This document shows, in pieces, positions 1-10,614 of a stretch of 64,000 nt of DNA (within the stretch, counting starts at the first letter, position 1; every line of letters begins with the position of its first letter). The notes beneath the pieces are model-generated. The model saw only the letters and a program-made list of their open reading frames with translations, made no database searches and had not been told where the DNA came from. Both the position numbers and the translations under genes were made by a program. Source of the stretch: Chlorobiaceae bacterium (GTDB taxonomy: Bacteria > Bacteroidota > Chlorobiia > Chlorobiales > Chlorobiaceae); assembly GCA_013334755.1 (NCBI GenBank), contig JAAXWX010000003.1, forward strand, positions 1-64,000. Reading direction: 5' to 3'.

Positions 1-5
1 GAAAG

Positions 6-632
6 GTGACGGTGGTACTTGGGCCTTCAGGGTCTGGAAAATCAACCCTTGCCCGTTGCATTGTCGGGGTGTGGCCAGATCGTACAGGACGGGTTCTGAT
101 TGATGGTGAGCCTATAGAGAGTTGGGATAGAATGGAACTGGGACCTCATCTTGGCTATCTTCCACAGGATATTGAGCTGTTTGATGGCTCGATTGCTGAA
201 AATATTGCCCGTTTTGCAGAGGTTGACTCCGAGAAGGTGATCGAGGCAGCAAAGCGTACCGGTATCCATGAGATGATTTTGCGCTTTCCCCGTGGTTATG
301 ATACAGAGATAGGCGAGGCTGGAGGTATGCTTTCGGGCGGTCAGCGTCAGCGGCTTGGTCTTGCCCGTGCGATGTACGGCAAGCCGGCGATTCTTGTACT
401 CGATGAGCCGAATGCAAACCTTGATGATGCCGGAGAGCGCTCATTGCTCCAGGCTGTCGGGGAGTTGAAAGCAGCTGCCAAAACGGTTATTCTGATTACG
501 CACCGTCCCAGCATACTCGGCGCAGCTGACCTGATAGTCCTGATGCAGGCAGGTAAGATTGTGCGTTGTGGCCCGCGCGATGAGGTGTTGGCGTTTCTGC
601 GACCGGAGAGGGTGCGTACTGAACCATCTTGA
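6..632 (+). CDS. ABC transporter ATP-binding domain, C-terminal part of a type I secretion ATPase (PrtD/HlyB-like), truncated by window start
   Basis: Walker [10 protein letters not shown], signature [14 protein letters not shown], Walker B ILVLDEP; followed directly by HlyD and TolC family genes. Confidence 0.85.
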   Translation: MTVVLGPSGSGKSTLARCIVGVWPDRTGRVLIDGEPIESWDRMELGPHLGYLPQDIELFDGSIAENIARFAEVDSEKVIEAAKRTGIHEMILRFPRGYDTEIGEAGGMLSGGQRQRLGLARAMYGKPAILVLDEPNANLDDAGERSLLQAVGELKAAAKTVILITHRPSILGAADLIVLMQAGKIVRCGPRDEVLAFLRPERVRTEPS

Positions 633-669
633 CCTGATTCAAACTTTGACAAATGTTTAAAGGATAGCA

Positions 670-1842
670 ATGAGTATTCGTGATACAATAGCAACGATGA
701 AGCATACTCCGGCAGAAAAGAGTAACGGGGGGGAATATCGGAATACCAGAAGCCCTATACGACTCGGTATCTGGATACTGCTTGTCGGATTCGGAGGGTT
801 TCTCCTCTGGGCAGCATTTGCGCCGCTTGATGAGGGTGTTCCCTGCCAGGGAGTGGTGAGTCTTGCCACAAAACGCAAGGTCGTTGAAAATCTTCGTGGT
901 GGCAGAATCGAGAAGGTACATGTTCGGGAGGGGCAGATGGTTCGCCAGGGAGATCTGCTGATAACTCTTGACAGTCAGACGGCAAGGGCCCGTTACGATG
1001 AGGTGCATCAGCATTACCTCGGAATCCGGGCTACTGCAGACCGGTTGAGTGCGGAGATGCGTGGTGCCGGTTCGATTACCTTTCACAAGGACTTGCTTGA
1101 AGAGCCAGATACGGCATTGGCCCAGCGCAATATGGAGAATCAGCGACAGCTTTTTCAGTCACGCCGTATGACGCTGAGACTTTTCAATGAGCAGTTGGCA
1201 GGTATAAAATCACTGGTAACTGAGGGATATGCCCCGAAAAGTCAGGAGCGCGATCTGCAACTGAAGATTTCCGAATTCCGCTCTGGTACTGCTGGTGACC
1301 TTGCACAGGTTGAACGTGAGGTTGAGGCTGATGCTGAAAAAACCAGTGCGCTTGCTGCTGAGCTTGCCGATACTGCCGTTAGAGCTCCAGCTTCAGGTCA
1401 GGTCGTAGGCTTGCTTGTTCAGTCGGTGGGTGCTATAATTCAGCCGGGTCAGAAAATAATGGATATCGTTCCAACCAACGAGGGGCTTCTGATTGATGCC
1501 AAAGTTCAGCCGCATTTGATCGACAGTATCCATAAGGGGCTTCCCGTGAATGTGAGCTTTTCCTCATTTGCCCACTCTCCGCAGCTTGTTGTGGAAGGTG
1601 TTGTAGAGTCACTCTCGAAAGATATTGTGTCTGATCCGCAGGTTAATCCGATGGCACCCGGTGCATCCTATTACCTGGCAAGGATCAGTGTGACACCAGA
1701 AGGGATGAAGTCTCTTGGACATCGTCAGATGCAACCGGGTATGCCGGTGCAGGTTGTTATCAAGACGGGTGAACGTTCACTCCTGACTTATCTTATTGAT
1801 CCGTTGGTCAAGCGGATCACGGTTTCTATGAAAGAGGAGTAG
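670..1842 (+). CDS. HlyD family type I secretion periplasmic adaptor
   Basis: N-terminal TM, biotinyl-lipoyl-like and coiled-coil regions (RAPASGQVVGLLVQSVGAIIQPGQKIMDIVP), C-terminal MQPGMPVQVVIKTGERSLLTYLIDPL typical of PrtE/HlyD. Confidence 0.92.
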   Translation: MSIRDTIATMKHTPAEKSNGGEYRNTRSPIRLGIWILLVGFGGFLLWAAFAPLDEGVPCQGVVSLATKRKVVENLRGGRIEKVHVREGQMVRQGDLLITLDSQTARARYDEVHQHYLGIRATADRLSAEMRGAGSITFHKDLLEEPDTALAQRNMENQRQLFQSRRMTLRLFNEQLAGIKSLVTEGYAPKSQERDLQLKISEFRSGTAGDLAQVEREVEADAEKTSALAAELADTAVRAPASGQVVGLLVQSVGAIIQPGQKIMDIVPTNEGLLIDAKVQPHLIDSIHKGLPVNVSFSSFAHSPQLVVEGVVESLSKDIVSDPQVNPMAPGASYYLARISVTPEGMKSLGHRQMQPGMPVQVVIKTGERSLLTYLIDPLVKRITVSMKEE

Positions 1843-1895
1843 GTATTTGACAGAGATCACGTTTTGTGAAGAGAGGGTTCTATGATTAACGAAAC

Positions 1896-3248
1896 ATGAA
1901 TGGTATGTCGATGATTAAACTGTTGCGTCGTTTGATAGTGGTTGCCGTGTTGTTTACCGCCCACCCTCTTTACGCTGTCCAGGTCGATCTGGTATCGGCC
2001 TATCAGAAGGCGTTGGAGTATGATGCTCGTCTTGGTGCTGCAAAGGCAGATCATCTGATCAATAAAGAGGAAGTTGGCAAGGCAAGGTCACAGTTGCGTC
2101 CGAGTGTACGCGTGAATGCATCCCGGGGTCGAAATGCTACGCAGTATACCAACATAACGGGTAAAACGTCATCAAGCTATTATAATTCGGTCAATTATGG
2201 CGTATCGGTACGACAACCGTTGTTTAATCTGTCGAGTCTGGCCGGATATAAACAGGCCAAGGCTGCAGTTATAAAGAGCGATGCCGAACTTCAGAATGAA
2301 CAGCTGAACCTTATTATCAGATTAACCGAGGCTTATTGTAATGCTCTCTATGCAGAGGATAATCTTGATTTCAGTTTAGTCCACACCAAGGCTGCACAGG
2401 AGCAGCTTAATCAGGCAAAGCGGCGTTTTGACAACGGATTTGGTACGATTACCGAAATTAATGAGGCTCAGGCCAGCTATGACATGGCATTGGCAGAGAG
2501 TGTTGAGATTGTCAATTCAGTGGAGTACAATCGCAGAGAGCTGGAAAACCTTACCGGGGTTTATCCTGATGAGCTATGCAAACTGGTGCCTGAAAAGCTG
2601 ATTTTAGTCCGTCCGGATCCGCTCAGTGTCGATTCCTGGATTGAACTTGCTCATTCCCGAAATCATGCGCTTGCTTCTGCTCATCAGGACATTCAGATTG
2701 CGAAGCGGGAACTTCAAAAACAGCGGGCGTCACGTTATCCGACGATTGATCTGGTTGGCGGAAGAAACTATTCAGAAAGTGAAAATAATTACTCGATCGG
2801 GGCAATCTATGATACCTATTCGGTTAGTGTGCAATTGAGTATGCCGATGTACAGCGGTGGTTTTGCCAGCGCATCTATACGCCAGGCACATGCAAAATGG
2901 CTTAAAGCCGGAGAGCAGTTCAACGGCAAGGAACGGGCTGTTGAGTCAGATATTCGCAAGTATTACAATAATGTTATTACCAGTATTGCCCAGATCCATG
3001 CCTATGAACAGGCCGTGAAGTCGCAGGATATTGCTTTAACGGGGACGAAAAAAGGTTTTCTGGCAGGGCTGCGCAGCAATGTTGATGTGCTCGAAGCTCA
3101 GCGGAAACTCCTGTCGAGCAGGCGAGATCTTGCCAAATCGCGTTACCAGTATATCATCAACAGAATGATGCTGAAACAAAGTTCAGGAACGCTTGTTCCA
3201 GGTGATATCGAAGAGGTAAACGGATGGCTTGGCGCCTTAAAAAAATGA
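1896..3248 (+). CDS. TolC family outer membrane protein (type I secretion)
   Basis: Signal peptide followed by TolC-like helical repeats (LVSAYQKALEYDARLGAAKAD); operonic with HlyD. Confidence 0.9.
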   Translation: MNGMSMIKLLRRLIVVAVLFTAHPLYAVQVDLVSAYQKALEYDARLGAAKADHLINKEEVGKARSQLRPSVRVNASRGRNATQYTNITGKTSSSYYNSVNYGVSVRQPLFNLSSLAGYKQAKAAVIKSDAELQNEQLNLIIRLTEAYCNALYAEDNLDFSLVHTKAAQEQLNQAKRRFDNGFGTITEINEAQASYDMALAESVEIVNSVEYNRRELENLTGVYPDELCKLVPEKLILVRPDPLSVDSWIELAHSRNHALASAHQDIQIAKRELQKQRASRYPTIDLVGGRNYSESENNYSIGAIYDTYSVSVQLSMPMYSGGFASASIRQAHAKWLKAGEQFNGKERAVESDIRKYYNNVITSIAQIHAYEQAVKSQDIALTGTKKGFLAGLRSNVDVLEAQRKLLSSRRDLAKSRYQYIINRMMLKQSSGTLVPGDIEEVNGWLGALKK

Positions 3249-3515
3249 GAACGTATAGTGGTTACCTCATAGCGTGCAATTTCATATCCATGGAATTTTG
3301 TTAAATCCTCGGCGAAATCAATCGCAAATCGTTCCTGTTATCCGATTGCTGTTGTACCCATCTACGGCCGATGTTGTATCAGGCGTGTTTCAGCTTTTTT
3401 CATCAATTATCAATATCACTTTCTTGTTCACACTTACGTTCCGGTTATGGATGTGTCAGTGATGAGTGCAGCTTTTTTCTGTGGATTATTATCAAAGCAT
3501 AACTAAGTTAACAGC

Positions 3516-4577
3516 ATGTCCCATCCTTCCCGTTTTGAAAATCTGGATGCTGCTCGCGCTCTTGCTGCCTTATTGGTTGTTGTCATGCATGTATCGGAAA
3601 ACTGGGCACGCTTCGACCATTCTACACACGTAATCGGTCCTTTTCTGATCAATTTGAGCCATACAGCTCATTTTGGATCGTTGGGTGTCAACCTTTTTTT
3701 TCTGATCAGTGGCTTCGTCATCCCTTATTCGGTTTCCCGTTCTGGTATCACCGAGTCGAAAGGTTTTTTGTTGCGCCGTTTTTTCAGGATATATCCACTT
3801 TACTTACTCAATATCCCATTGGGAGTGATGACGACATTCTGGCTATGGGGTAAGGAATTCAGCGTTTATGACGGGATACTGAATGCATTGATGGTGCCTA
3901 ATTTTTTTGGAAGACCTTTTGCAGAGGGGCTGTACTGGACGTTACAGGTGGAACTGCTGTTTTATATCATTTGTGCTGTATTTATTTCACGTGCTGATCT
4001 GCGCCGAATCAGTGTGGCATGGGTATTTTTAGCGGTTTCCGCTCTGTATTTTATTGCAAAAAAACTACTTATTCCACCACATCCAATAGCGATCCTTATT
4101 TTTTATCTGGCAGGAGTACGATTTATCCTTTTAGGATGGCTTATTCGCAAGTTCTTTGAGTCTGGAAAGATATCCTGGATTGACAAAGCATTACTCCTCT
4201 CTCTGCTGGTTTATTATCTTTTGTTCATGCCTTATCAGGCATTCCATCTGATGGCAACAGATACGGACTGGATGAACTCAATTATTGAGACTTTGGCGTT
4301 GTTATTGTTCATGTTTTTTTTATATCTGCCTGTGCACTTGCACAGATTGGCCTACATTGGTCGTATCAGTTATTCAATATACCTGATGCACCCTGTTGTC
4401 ATGTACATCATCTATCGAATTGCCGGTTATCCAATCGGGAGTATCTTTGCGGAAAATGATCTTGTCTATAGTCTCATCTTGATTATTATCATAACAATTG
4501 CCGTCAGCCATCTTACCTGGAAATGGGTGGAGATGCCGTTTCAAAGGCTTGGACGAGAATGGATGCGGAAATCATAG
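3516..4577 (+). CDS. acyltransferase family 3 membrane protein
   Basis: NLDAARALAALLVVVMHV start, multi-TM, GVNLFFLISGFVI motif. Confidence 0.9.
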   Translation: MSHPSRFENLDAARALAALLVVVMHVSENWARFDHSTHVIGPFLINLSHTAHFGSLGVNLFFLISGFVIPYSVSRSGITESKGFLLRRFFRIYPLYLLNIPLGVMTTFWLWGKEFSVYDGILNALMVPNFFGRPFAEGLYWTLQVELLFYIICAVFISRADLRRISVAWVFLAVSALYFIAKKLLIPPHPIAILIFYLAGVRFILLGWLIRKFFESGKISWIDKALLLSLLVYYLLFMPYQAFHLMATDTDWMNSIIETLALLLFMFFLYLPVHLHRLAYIGRISYSIYLMHPVVMYIIYRIAGYPIGSIFAENDLVYSLILIIIITIAVSHLTWKWVEMPFQRLGREWMRKS

Positions 4578-4766
4578 GCAAAGCGGAGTTGGCTCTGCAC
4601 TGTTGCAGCTGCCGTTCTTTTATCATGAATGGTCGAGTTTCTCTTTACCGGTTTGTACCCCCTCTTATTCTGATTTTTCAAGCATATTCATATGCTCTTC
4701 TGGTTATATGCCAGGGGTTTGTGGATCGTTTGTCCATTGCGATCTCTATGCGGGGACGGCCTGTAC

Positions 4767-5010
4767 TGGATGTGATCCCGAAAAACCGGGTCACTTGGAT
4801 GTGGAAAAAATGATTCATAAACTTATTCAAGGAGGAAAAACGTTATGAAAACAAATCGATGTTCACAACGGAACAACAAATGATTGGCCTCATGAAGGAG
4901 GTCGAAGCCGGGATGTCCGTCAAGGGACTTATTTGTATACATCGTATGAGTGGCAACGTTTACGATTGGAACGTAACGTATGGCGCGGTATGGCCATCAG
5001 CTCCGGCTTC
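4767..5010 (+). pseudogene. degenerate IS3-type insertion sequence remnant (left end plus frameshifted orfA transposase fragment)
   Basis: orfA-like FTTEQQMIGLMKEVEAGMSVKGLICIHRMSGNVYDWNVTYG, in frame with its upstream MKTNR only after a frameshift; preceded by TGGATGTGATCCCGAAAAACCGGGTCAC resembling an IS3-type end. Confidence 0.65.
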
Positions 5011-5126
5011 TGCAGATGTCCATTTTTTTATTGCATGTCCAGAATGAAGTTTTCTGATATTTTATAGCCTTTTATGGGCAAAACAATTGATGGTATGATT
5101 GCGCATTTGAAATATTGGTGTAAAAA

Positions 5127-7019
5127 ATGATTAAACCTGTCCGGAAACTTTCTAACTCTTTCCGAAAACGATTTTGGTACTTTTCCCATTTATTATCCTG
5201 GAAAGAGTACTGGATCAATAGTTTTGATGGCTTGAAGTTTGCAGTGCGAAGGTATTCCCAAATTCAGCGAAGAGAGATTTCGGTTCATTATCCAGTCAGG
5301 TGCGACTATGAGCGGGGGCTCGTGACAATTGCGATTCTTTCAAAAGATGGATATGATCGTATCCGTCCGTGTATCGAATCACTCGAGAAATATTGTGGGA
5401 AACATAAGATCGAGATCATCATTGGTGATATCGGCACTAAGGACAAACAAGTACCTGCCTTCTACCGGAAAGCTGTGCGGGAGTTCAGGAATATCCGGGT
5501 TGTCCGGTTTAAAACGCACGTTTTATCCAGGAACTATAATGAATTGATACGGAAGCATGCTGGCGGAGAGTATCTGGTTTTTCTCAGCAGAGATACGATC
5601 GTTACACCGGGATGGCTCGATGCCCTTGTTGCACCGCTTGAAGACAGGCGGATCGGGATCGTGGGGGCAAAGCTGTTAAACCGTGATGGAACGATTCAGC
5701 ATGCAGGTATTGAGTATAACGGCCAGGGGGAAGGATTACATATCTTTTATAATGAGCCCTCTGACGTGCCTGTGGCAAATGTTTCCTCAATCATACCCGG
5801 AGTGACTTTTACCTGTGCAGCAATGCGTCATGACGTGTATGACAGGTTCAGATTGAGCGAGGACTTTATTGAAGAGGCACAGGATAATGATTTATGTCTG
5901 CGCTTGCGCTCTGCCGGGTTCATCGTTCTTTATGAGCCCAGGGCAGAATTGTTTCATTTCGGGGGTTCCGCCAATGATCGGCGTAAAGACGACGCAGACA
6001 GGCTTCTGTTCATGCAGAGATGGAAAGATCAGATTCATGAACTTTCGAAATCAGGCATTCAGCGTATTCCATTCAATCCAGAGTACTATCACGATGCAAT
6101 TGTGGTCATTCGTGACGATGGTATCGGCGACTTGCTGATGGGAATTGCCGCGTTCCGCAAGCTTCGTGACACATATCCTCATCGGAAGCTTGTGCTTTTT
6201 ACCTATGAGCGGAATGCTGCTATGATGGATGGATTTGGAATATTCGATGAAATATTTCCGATTGAGAATGGAAAAAAGTATTTGCCACTCCCGATTCCGT
6301 CGAAGAAGACGACTGTATACAACCTGATTGATCTCGAAATGAATTTCGGGGGAGCGTATGGAAAGTCGAAGGAGGAGAATAAGGTTCACCGTCATGTTGC
6401 ATTTGCCAGGACGTTTGGTTTGGATGATTGTTATGAGGAAGTACCGATGCCGGAATATCCTGAGGCGAAAGCGCGTGTTGAGGAAATGTTACTTGCATCC
6501 GGGGCCCGCATGGATGACCCATTTGTGGTTTTCAATCTCATGGCATCGAATCCGGCCCGGAGCTGGTGGGAGCCATATTATCCTGTGCTCATAGAGGCAG
6601 TTGAGAAGATGGGTTTTGTTCCTGTTTTTATCGGGACGAAAGAGTGCCCTTTTCTCAAGGGAGAGAGGGCTATAAATCTTGTCGGTAAGACAGCTACAAT
6701 TCCCGAATACATTGAGGCGCTGAAATTTGGAAAATATGTTATCAGCACCGATACGAGCGCCTGCCATATTGCAGGGTTGTCAAGTATCCCGTTTCTGGCC
6801 ATTTTTACGGGAGGAGTGCTTGCGGAAGCCCGGCTCAATTATTATCGTCAATATGAGGTCATTGAGCCGGAGGGTATCACCTGTTATCCTTGCTGGGATG
6901 AGGGCTGCAAGAAGCGCTCTACCAGGTGGAAGAAGGACCCATGCCGGATCATGGTGACACCTGACAAGGTGATTGCGCAGTTTAAAAAGCTTGTTTTACA
7001 ATACCCTATTGATCAGTAA
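5127..7019 (+). CDS. bifunctional glycosyltransferase: GT2 domain fused to GT9 (heptosyltransferase-like) domain
   Basis: N-terminal GT2 features (VTIAILSKDGYDRIRPCIESL, EEAQDNDLCLRLRSAGF); C-terminal GT9 features (VVIRDDGIGDLLMGIAAFRKLRDTYP, STDTSACHIAGLSSIP). Confidence 0.85.
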   Translation: MIKPVRKLSNSFRKRFWYFSHLLSWKEYWINSFDGLKFAVRRYSQIQRREISVHYPVRCDYERGLVTIAILSKDGYDRIRPCIESLEKYCGKHKIEIIIGDIGTKDKQVPAFYRKAVREFRNIRVVRFKTHVLSRNYNELIRKHAGGEYLVFLSRDTIVTPGWLDALVAPLEDRRIGIVGAKLLNRDGTIQHAGIEYNGQGEGLHIFYNEPSDVPVANVSSIIPGVTFTCAAMRHDVYDRFRLSEDFIEEAQDNDLCLRLRSAGFIVLYEPRAELFHFGGSANDRRKDDADRLLFMQRWKDQIHELSKSGIQRIPFNPEYYHDAIVVIRDDGIGDLLMGIAAFRKLRDTYPHRKLVLFTYERNAAMMDGFGIFDEIFPIENGKKYLPLPIPSKKTTVYNLIDLEMNFGGAYGKSKEENKVHRHVAFARTFGLDDCYEEVPMPEYPEAKARVEEMLLASGARMDDPFVVFNLMASNPARSWWEPYYPVLIEAVEKMGFVPVFIGTKECPFLKGERAINLVGKTATIPEYIEALKFGKYVISTDTSACHIAGLSSIPFLAIFTGGVLAEARLNYYRQYEVIEPEGITCYPCWDEGCKKRSTRWKKDPCRIMVTPDKVIAQFKKLVLQYPIDQ

Positions 7020-7174
7020 TCGCCGATGCTGCGTACTCTTTTTTCACCGGTTGATTTATCGGAAGCAATTGATTCATAAATGAATTCAAGATGAGTGAAC
7101 GTCATGAAAAACCGAATAGTCTGTATTGGAATGGGATTTTTGGTAAATCTGCTACAAAATAAGTAGCAATATTT

Positions 7175-8167
7175 ATGAATAAAAGTACGCAGAATAGTGT
7201 TGTTTCAGCAATTATTGCTGTTTATAATCCTGATCTGTTTTTTCTTGAAAAAGCAGTTGCCTCTGTGCTCTCCCAGACCATTCCGGTGCTGGAACTTATT
7301 CTGGTCAATGATGGCGGTTCTGAATCATTTCGTCGTATCCTTCAGGATGATCCACGAATCAGGGTGTTCTCAAAGCAGAATGAAGGGGTTGCTGCTGCCC
7401 GCAACTTTGCGCTTCAGCAGTGCAGGGGAGAGTATATTGCCTTTTTGGATCAGGATGATTACTGGTATCCCGACAAGCTGAAGGAGCAGATGGCAATGAT
7501 TCCGGTATCCGGAGAACCCTGCATGGTTACTTCGCCTGTTGATATTGTCAATCACCAGGATGTTTTGATTCAAAAAAAAATAAAGCATGTTCAAAAAATC
7601 TATTTTTTAAAAGCATTCCAGGAAAAAGCTCTTTTACATCTTGCCGAAGAGAATTTCATTTACTCGTCAACACCACTTGTCCATCAAGCTGTTTTTAAAA
7701 GAATTGGAGGGTTTGATTCCTATACTCAGCCGCATGACGACTGGGATATGTATCTCAGAGTTGCACTTGCGGGATTTCCGATTTATTTCTATTGCCATAG
7801 AGCGCTTTCTGTATGGAGGAGTCATGAATCCAATGAGTCTTATAACATTCATGGTATGCTTCATTCAAAATGTCGTGTTGAAAAAAAACTATTGCCCTCA
7901 GTTACTGATCCTTCTGTCAGAAAGATATTACAGACCAGTTTGCATATTGATTATCTGCAACGGGATCAGTTGCTTTATAAAGCGTATCACTACTCTTATT
8001 TTAGAAAGTTAATTTTTCCGCATTTACGAGTTTTGGTCAAAGAATATGCTGTCAACCGAGGGATGAGCAAGGAGCTTGATAACTTATTGAAGACACGGAT
8101 ACGTAAAATTGTGTACAAGTCTCTCAGAAGGTATCTGCTGTCGTTTTATTATCAGGCAATGAGTTAA
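7175..8167 (+). CDS. glycosyltransferase family 2
   Basis: VSAIIAVYNPDLFFLEKAVASVLSQT, LDQDDYWYPDKL, HDDWDMYLRVAL. Confidence 0.92.
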   Translation: MNKSTQNSVVSAIIAVYNPDLFFLEKAVASVLSQTIPVLELILVNDGGSESFRRILQDDPRIRVFSKQNEGVAAARNFALQQCRGEYIAFLDQDDYWYPDKLKEQMAMIPVSGEPCMVTSPVDIVNHQDVLIQKKIKHVQKIYFLKAFQEKALLHLAEENFIYSSTPLVHQAVFKRIGGFDSYTQPHDDWDMYLRVALAGFPIYFYCHRALSVWRSHESNESYNIHGMLHSKCRVEKKLLPSVTDPSVRKILQTSLHIDYLQRDQLLYKAYHYSYFRKLIFPHLRVLVKEYAVNRGMSKELDNLLKTRIRKIVYKSLRRYLLSFYYQAMS

Positions 8168-8180
8168 GTTTCAGTTTTTT

Positions 8181-9215
8181 ATGACAATAAAAATTCTTTG
8201 TCTGCATGTTGCCGAAGATCAGGCGAGTTACCGTTACCGGGTTGGGCAGTTTCTTCCTTACTGGGGGGATTATGGCATTGAGATGCACCCGGTAAGTATT
8301 ACCGGAAAAAACTACCTTGAAAAACTTGTACTTGCGCTTGATAGTAAACACTATGATTATGTCTGGCTTCAGAGAAAGCCTCTTTCGCTTTTTTTTATTG
8401 CGCTTATCACAAGTCGGTCGCGGCTTCTGTATGATTACGATGATGCTTTATATGCCAGGGAGAGCTTCCTTGACGGGATTCCGAAGAAACCTATACAGCC
8501 CGGTTCTAAACAATCCATCAGCCGTCTTAAGAGATTGCTGAAGCGGAGCACGATGGTGTTTGCCGGAAGTGAGGCTCTTGTCAACTATGCTCTACAGTTT
8601 AATCCCGATGGTACTTTTTTTGTTCCAACAGCATTCAGCAAAGTTTATTCACTTCCAAAAAATGCTTCTTGTCCTGGTGATACCGTTACCTTCGGATGGA
8701 TCGGTCATGACATGAATCTTTTTTTTCTCTCGCTTCTTGATGACGCGGCATCTGTTTTACAGGCGCGATATCCTGAAGTCAAATTTTCAGTGATGAGTGG
8801 TAAACCTCCCGAAGGGCTGAAGACCCGGTGGGATTTTGTTCCATGGTCGATAGAGGCTGAAGCGGATTGGCTCAATTCGATTGATATTGGTATGATGCCT
8901 CTGGTTGATGATGAGTGGAGCAGGGGGAAATGTGCCTTTAAGCTTTTGCAGTATATGGCTTATGGCAAGCCGGTGATTGCATCGGCTGTTGGGGCTAACT
9001 GTACTGTTGTGATTGATGGGGTCACTGGCTATCTTGCTTCATCTTCTGCGGAGTGGCTTACAGCGTTCGAGTCTCTTGTGTCAAGTTCAGCTCGCCGTCG
9101 TGCGATGGGTGAAGAGAGCTGTAAGCACTTTTTACGGACTTATGAGCGTCAAAAGGTGCAGGAGCGGATAGCTGATTTGCTCCACCGGGATTTCAACCAG
9201 ACCCGGCGAGATTGA
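8181..9215 (+). CDS. glycosyltransferase (GT4-like)
   Basis: GWIGHDMNLFF, LVDDEWSRGKCAFKLLQYMAYGKPVIASAVGANCTVVIDGVTGYLA. Confidence 0.85.
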   Translation: MTIKILCLHVAEDQASYRYRVGQFLPYWGDYGIEMHPVSITGKNYLEKLVLALDSKHYDYVWLQRKPLSLFFIALITSRSRLLYDYDDALYARESFLDGIPKKPIQPGSKQSISRLKRLLKRSTMVFAGSEALVNYALQFNPDGTFFVPTAFSKVYSLPKNASCPGDTVTFGWIGHDMNLFFLSLLDDAASVLQARYPEVKFSVMSGKPPEGLKTRWDFVPWSIEAEADWLNSIDIGMMPLVDDEWSRGKCAFKLLQYMAYGKPVIASAVGANCTVVIDGVTGYLASSSAEWLTAFESLVSSSARRRAMGEESCKHFLRTYERQKVQERIADLLHRDFNQTRRD

Positions 9216-9436
9216 ACCGTTGTTTTGCCTGGTGGAATCAAGCTCCGGTATTGCCAGGTCAATCAGCCAGTTCGATCCATTTTTTCTTTCTTTTCTTGCT
9301 GATGCGCATGGAACTGTGTGTATGCCTCTGTTGTTGCATCCCTCTTGCCCTGACTGAATGATTGGGTCACCGGAAACCTGTTTTTCGCGGTAGCTTCCAA
9401 ACGAAAGTTCAGTAATTTTGACGTTCCATATATGGT

Positions 9437-10543
9437 TTACTGATTTTTGCGCAGAGCTGTTTTTTCATTGAGTTTTTGCTGCAGGTATCCTTCAAGATTG
9501 TCAGCCATGACGGACATCGTGAACTCCCTGTTGACCCGTTCATATCCAGCTTTACCGAACTGCACAAGCATGTCTTGATTGTCGATGGCTCTGGCTATTG
9601 CAGCAGCAAGGGCTTGAGGCTCTTTCGGCGGCACGATAAATCCTGTCTTGCCGTCAACCATCAGCTCATTAACGCCGTTAACATTTGTTGCGACCACAGC
9701 TTTCTGCATGGCCATGGCTTCCATAACCACGTTCGGCATCCCTTCAAGAATGGATGACAGGACAAAGAGGTCACACGCTTTCAGGGATGGGTAGATATCG
9801 GCGGAAAATCCGGTAAAGATAAATGATTCTTCAAGTTTTGCGGCTTTTACCTCTTTTTTCAGCTCCAGCTCCAGTTTTCCTTCGCCCGACACCAGAAAAA
9901 CAAGGTCATTTCTTGTTTTGTTCAGGAGAGCGGCTGCACTGATCAGGTAGGTAAATCCTTTTACCTCTGAAAGTCTTCCGGCAGCATAAATTATTTTTTT
10001 ACCGGGAAACCGTTTTGAAAAATCAGCGGGAGTGACCTTCGGGGGGATGGTGATGCCGTTATACATGACTTTGACAAAGTCGTCATCAAACCATCCGTAA
10101 TCACGGTAGATATTCTTGATGGTGCTGCTGTTGGTAATGATACCATCAAGTATATATTGCGCTGAAAGCTTGTAACGCAGCTTTTTTTTAGAGTAATTAA
10201 GTGAACCATGTCTTGCAAGAATGACCGGTGTACCAGTCATTTTAGCCAGTACTCCGGCACTCCTGACATCGGTGTTCAGGTTGCAGATGAGGATATCTGT
10301 GTGTTGTGATTTGAGCGCCCGGGCAAGAGTGTGAAAGTAGAGTCCGGTTGCTTTCTGCCACCGGCTGATACCAAGGCAGGCAAGAGTGTTTTTGGCTGCA
10401 TGGTCGATAAATCTTGATCCTGCTTTTCCAATCATCATGACATGGTGACCTCTTGCAGCAAGCTGAGCTGCTGCAGCAACCATCCATTTTTCACCGCCAC
10501 CGAATTTGCCGGTACCGATAAAGTTTACAAAAGCGATGTTCAT
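9437..10543 (-). CDS. glycosyltransferase family 4
   Basis: GGGEKWMVAAAAQLAARGH, YAAGRLSEVKGFTYLISA, EGMPNVVMEAMAMQKAVVATNVNGVNELMVDGKTGFIV. Confidence 0.93.
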   Translation of the reverse strand: MNIAFVNFIGTGKFGGGEKWMVAAAAQLAARGHHVMMIGKAGSRFIDHAAKNTLACLGISRWQKATGLYFHTLARALKSQHTDILICNLNTDVRSAGVLAKMTGTPVILARHGSLNYSKKKLRYKLSAQYILDGIITNSSTIKNIYRDYGWFDDDFVKVMYNGITIPPKVTPADFSKRFPGKKIIYAAGRLSEVKGFTYLISAAALLNKTRNDLVFLVSGEGKLELELKKEVKAAKLEESFIFTGFSADIYPSLKACDLFVLSSILEGMPNVVMEAMAMQKAVVATNVNGVNELMVDGKTGFIVPPKEPQALAAAIARAIDNQDMLVQFGKAGYERVNREFTMSVMADNLEGYLQQKLNEKTALRKNQ

Positions 10544-10614
10544 AATGCGTCGGTGTAAAGCTGCCGTGAAATCCGATCATTTTTTGTCTTTAACTTAACC
10601 AAAAAATATGATGG

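Noticed and set aside
4498-4848. Overlapping + strand ORFs after the acyltransferase
   Set aside because: Overlap the end of the acyltransferase and run into the IS remnant; Cys/Ser-rich, no family signal.
7091-7162. 23-codon mini-ORF MSERHEKPNSLYWNGIFGKSATK before the GT2 gene
   Set aside because: Too short to support; might be a gene remnant or a leader, but there is no independent evidence.
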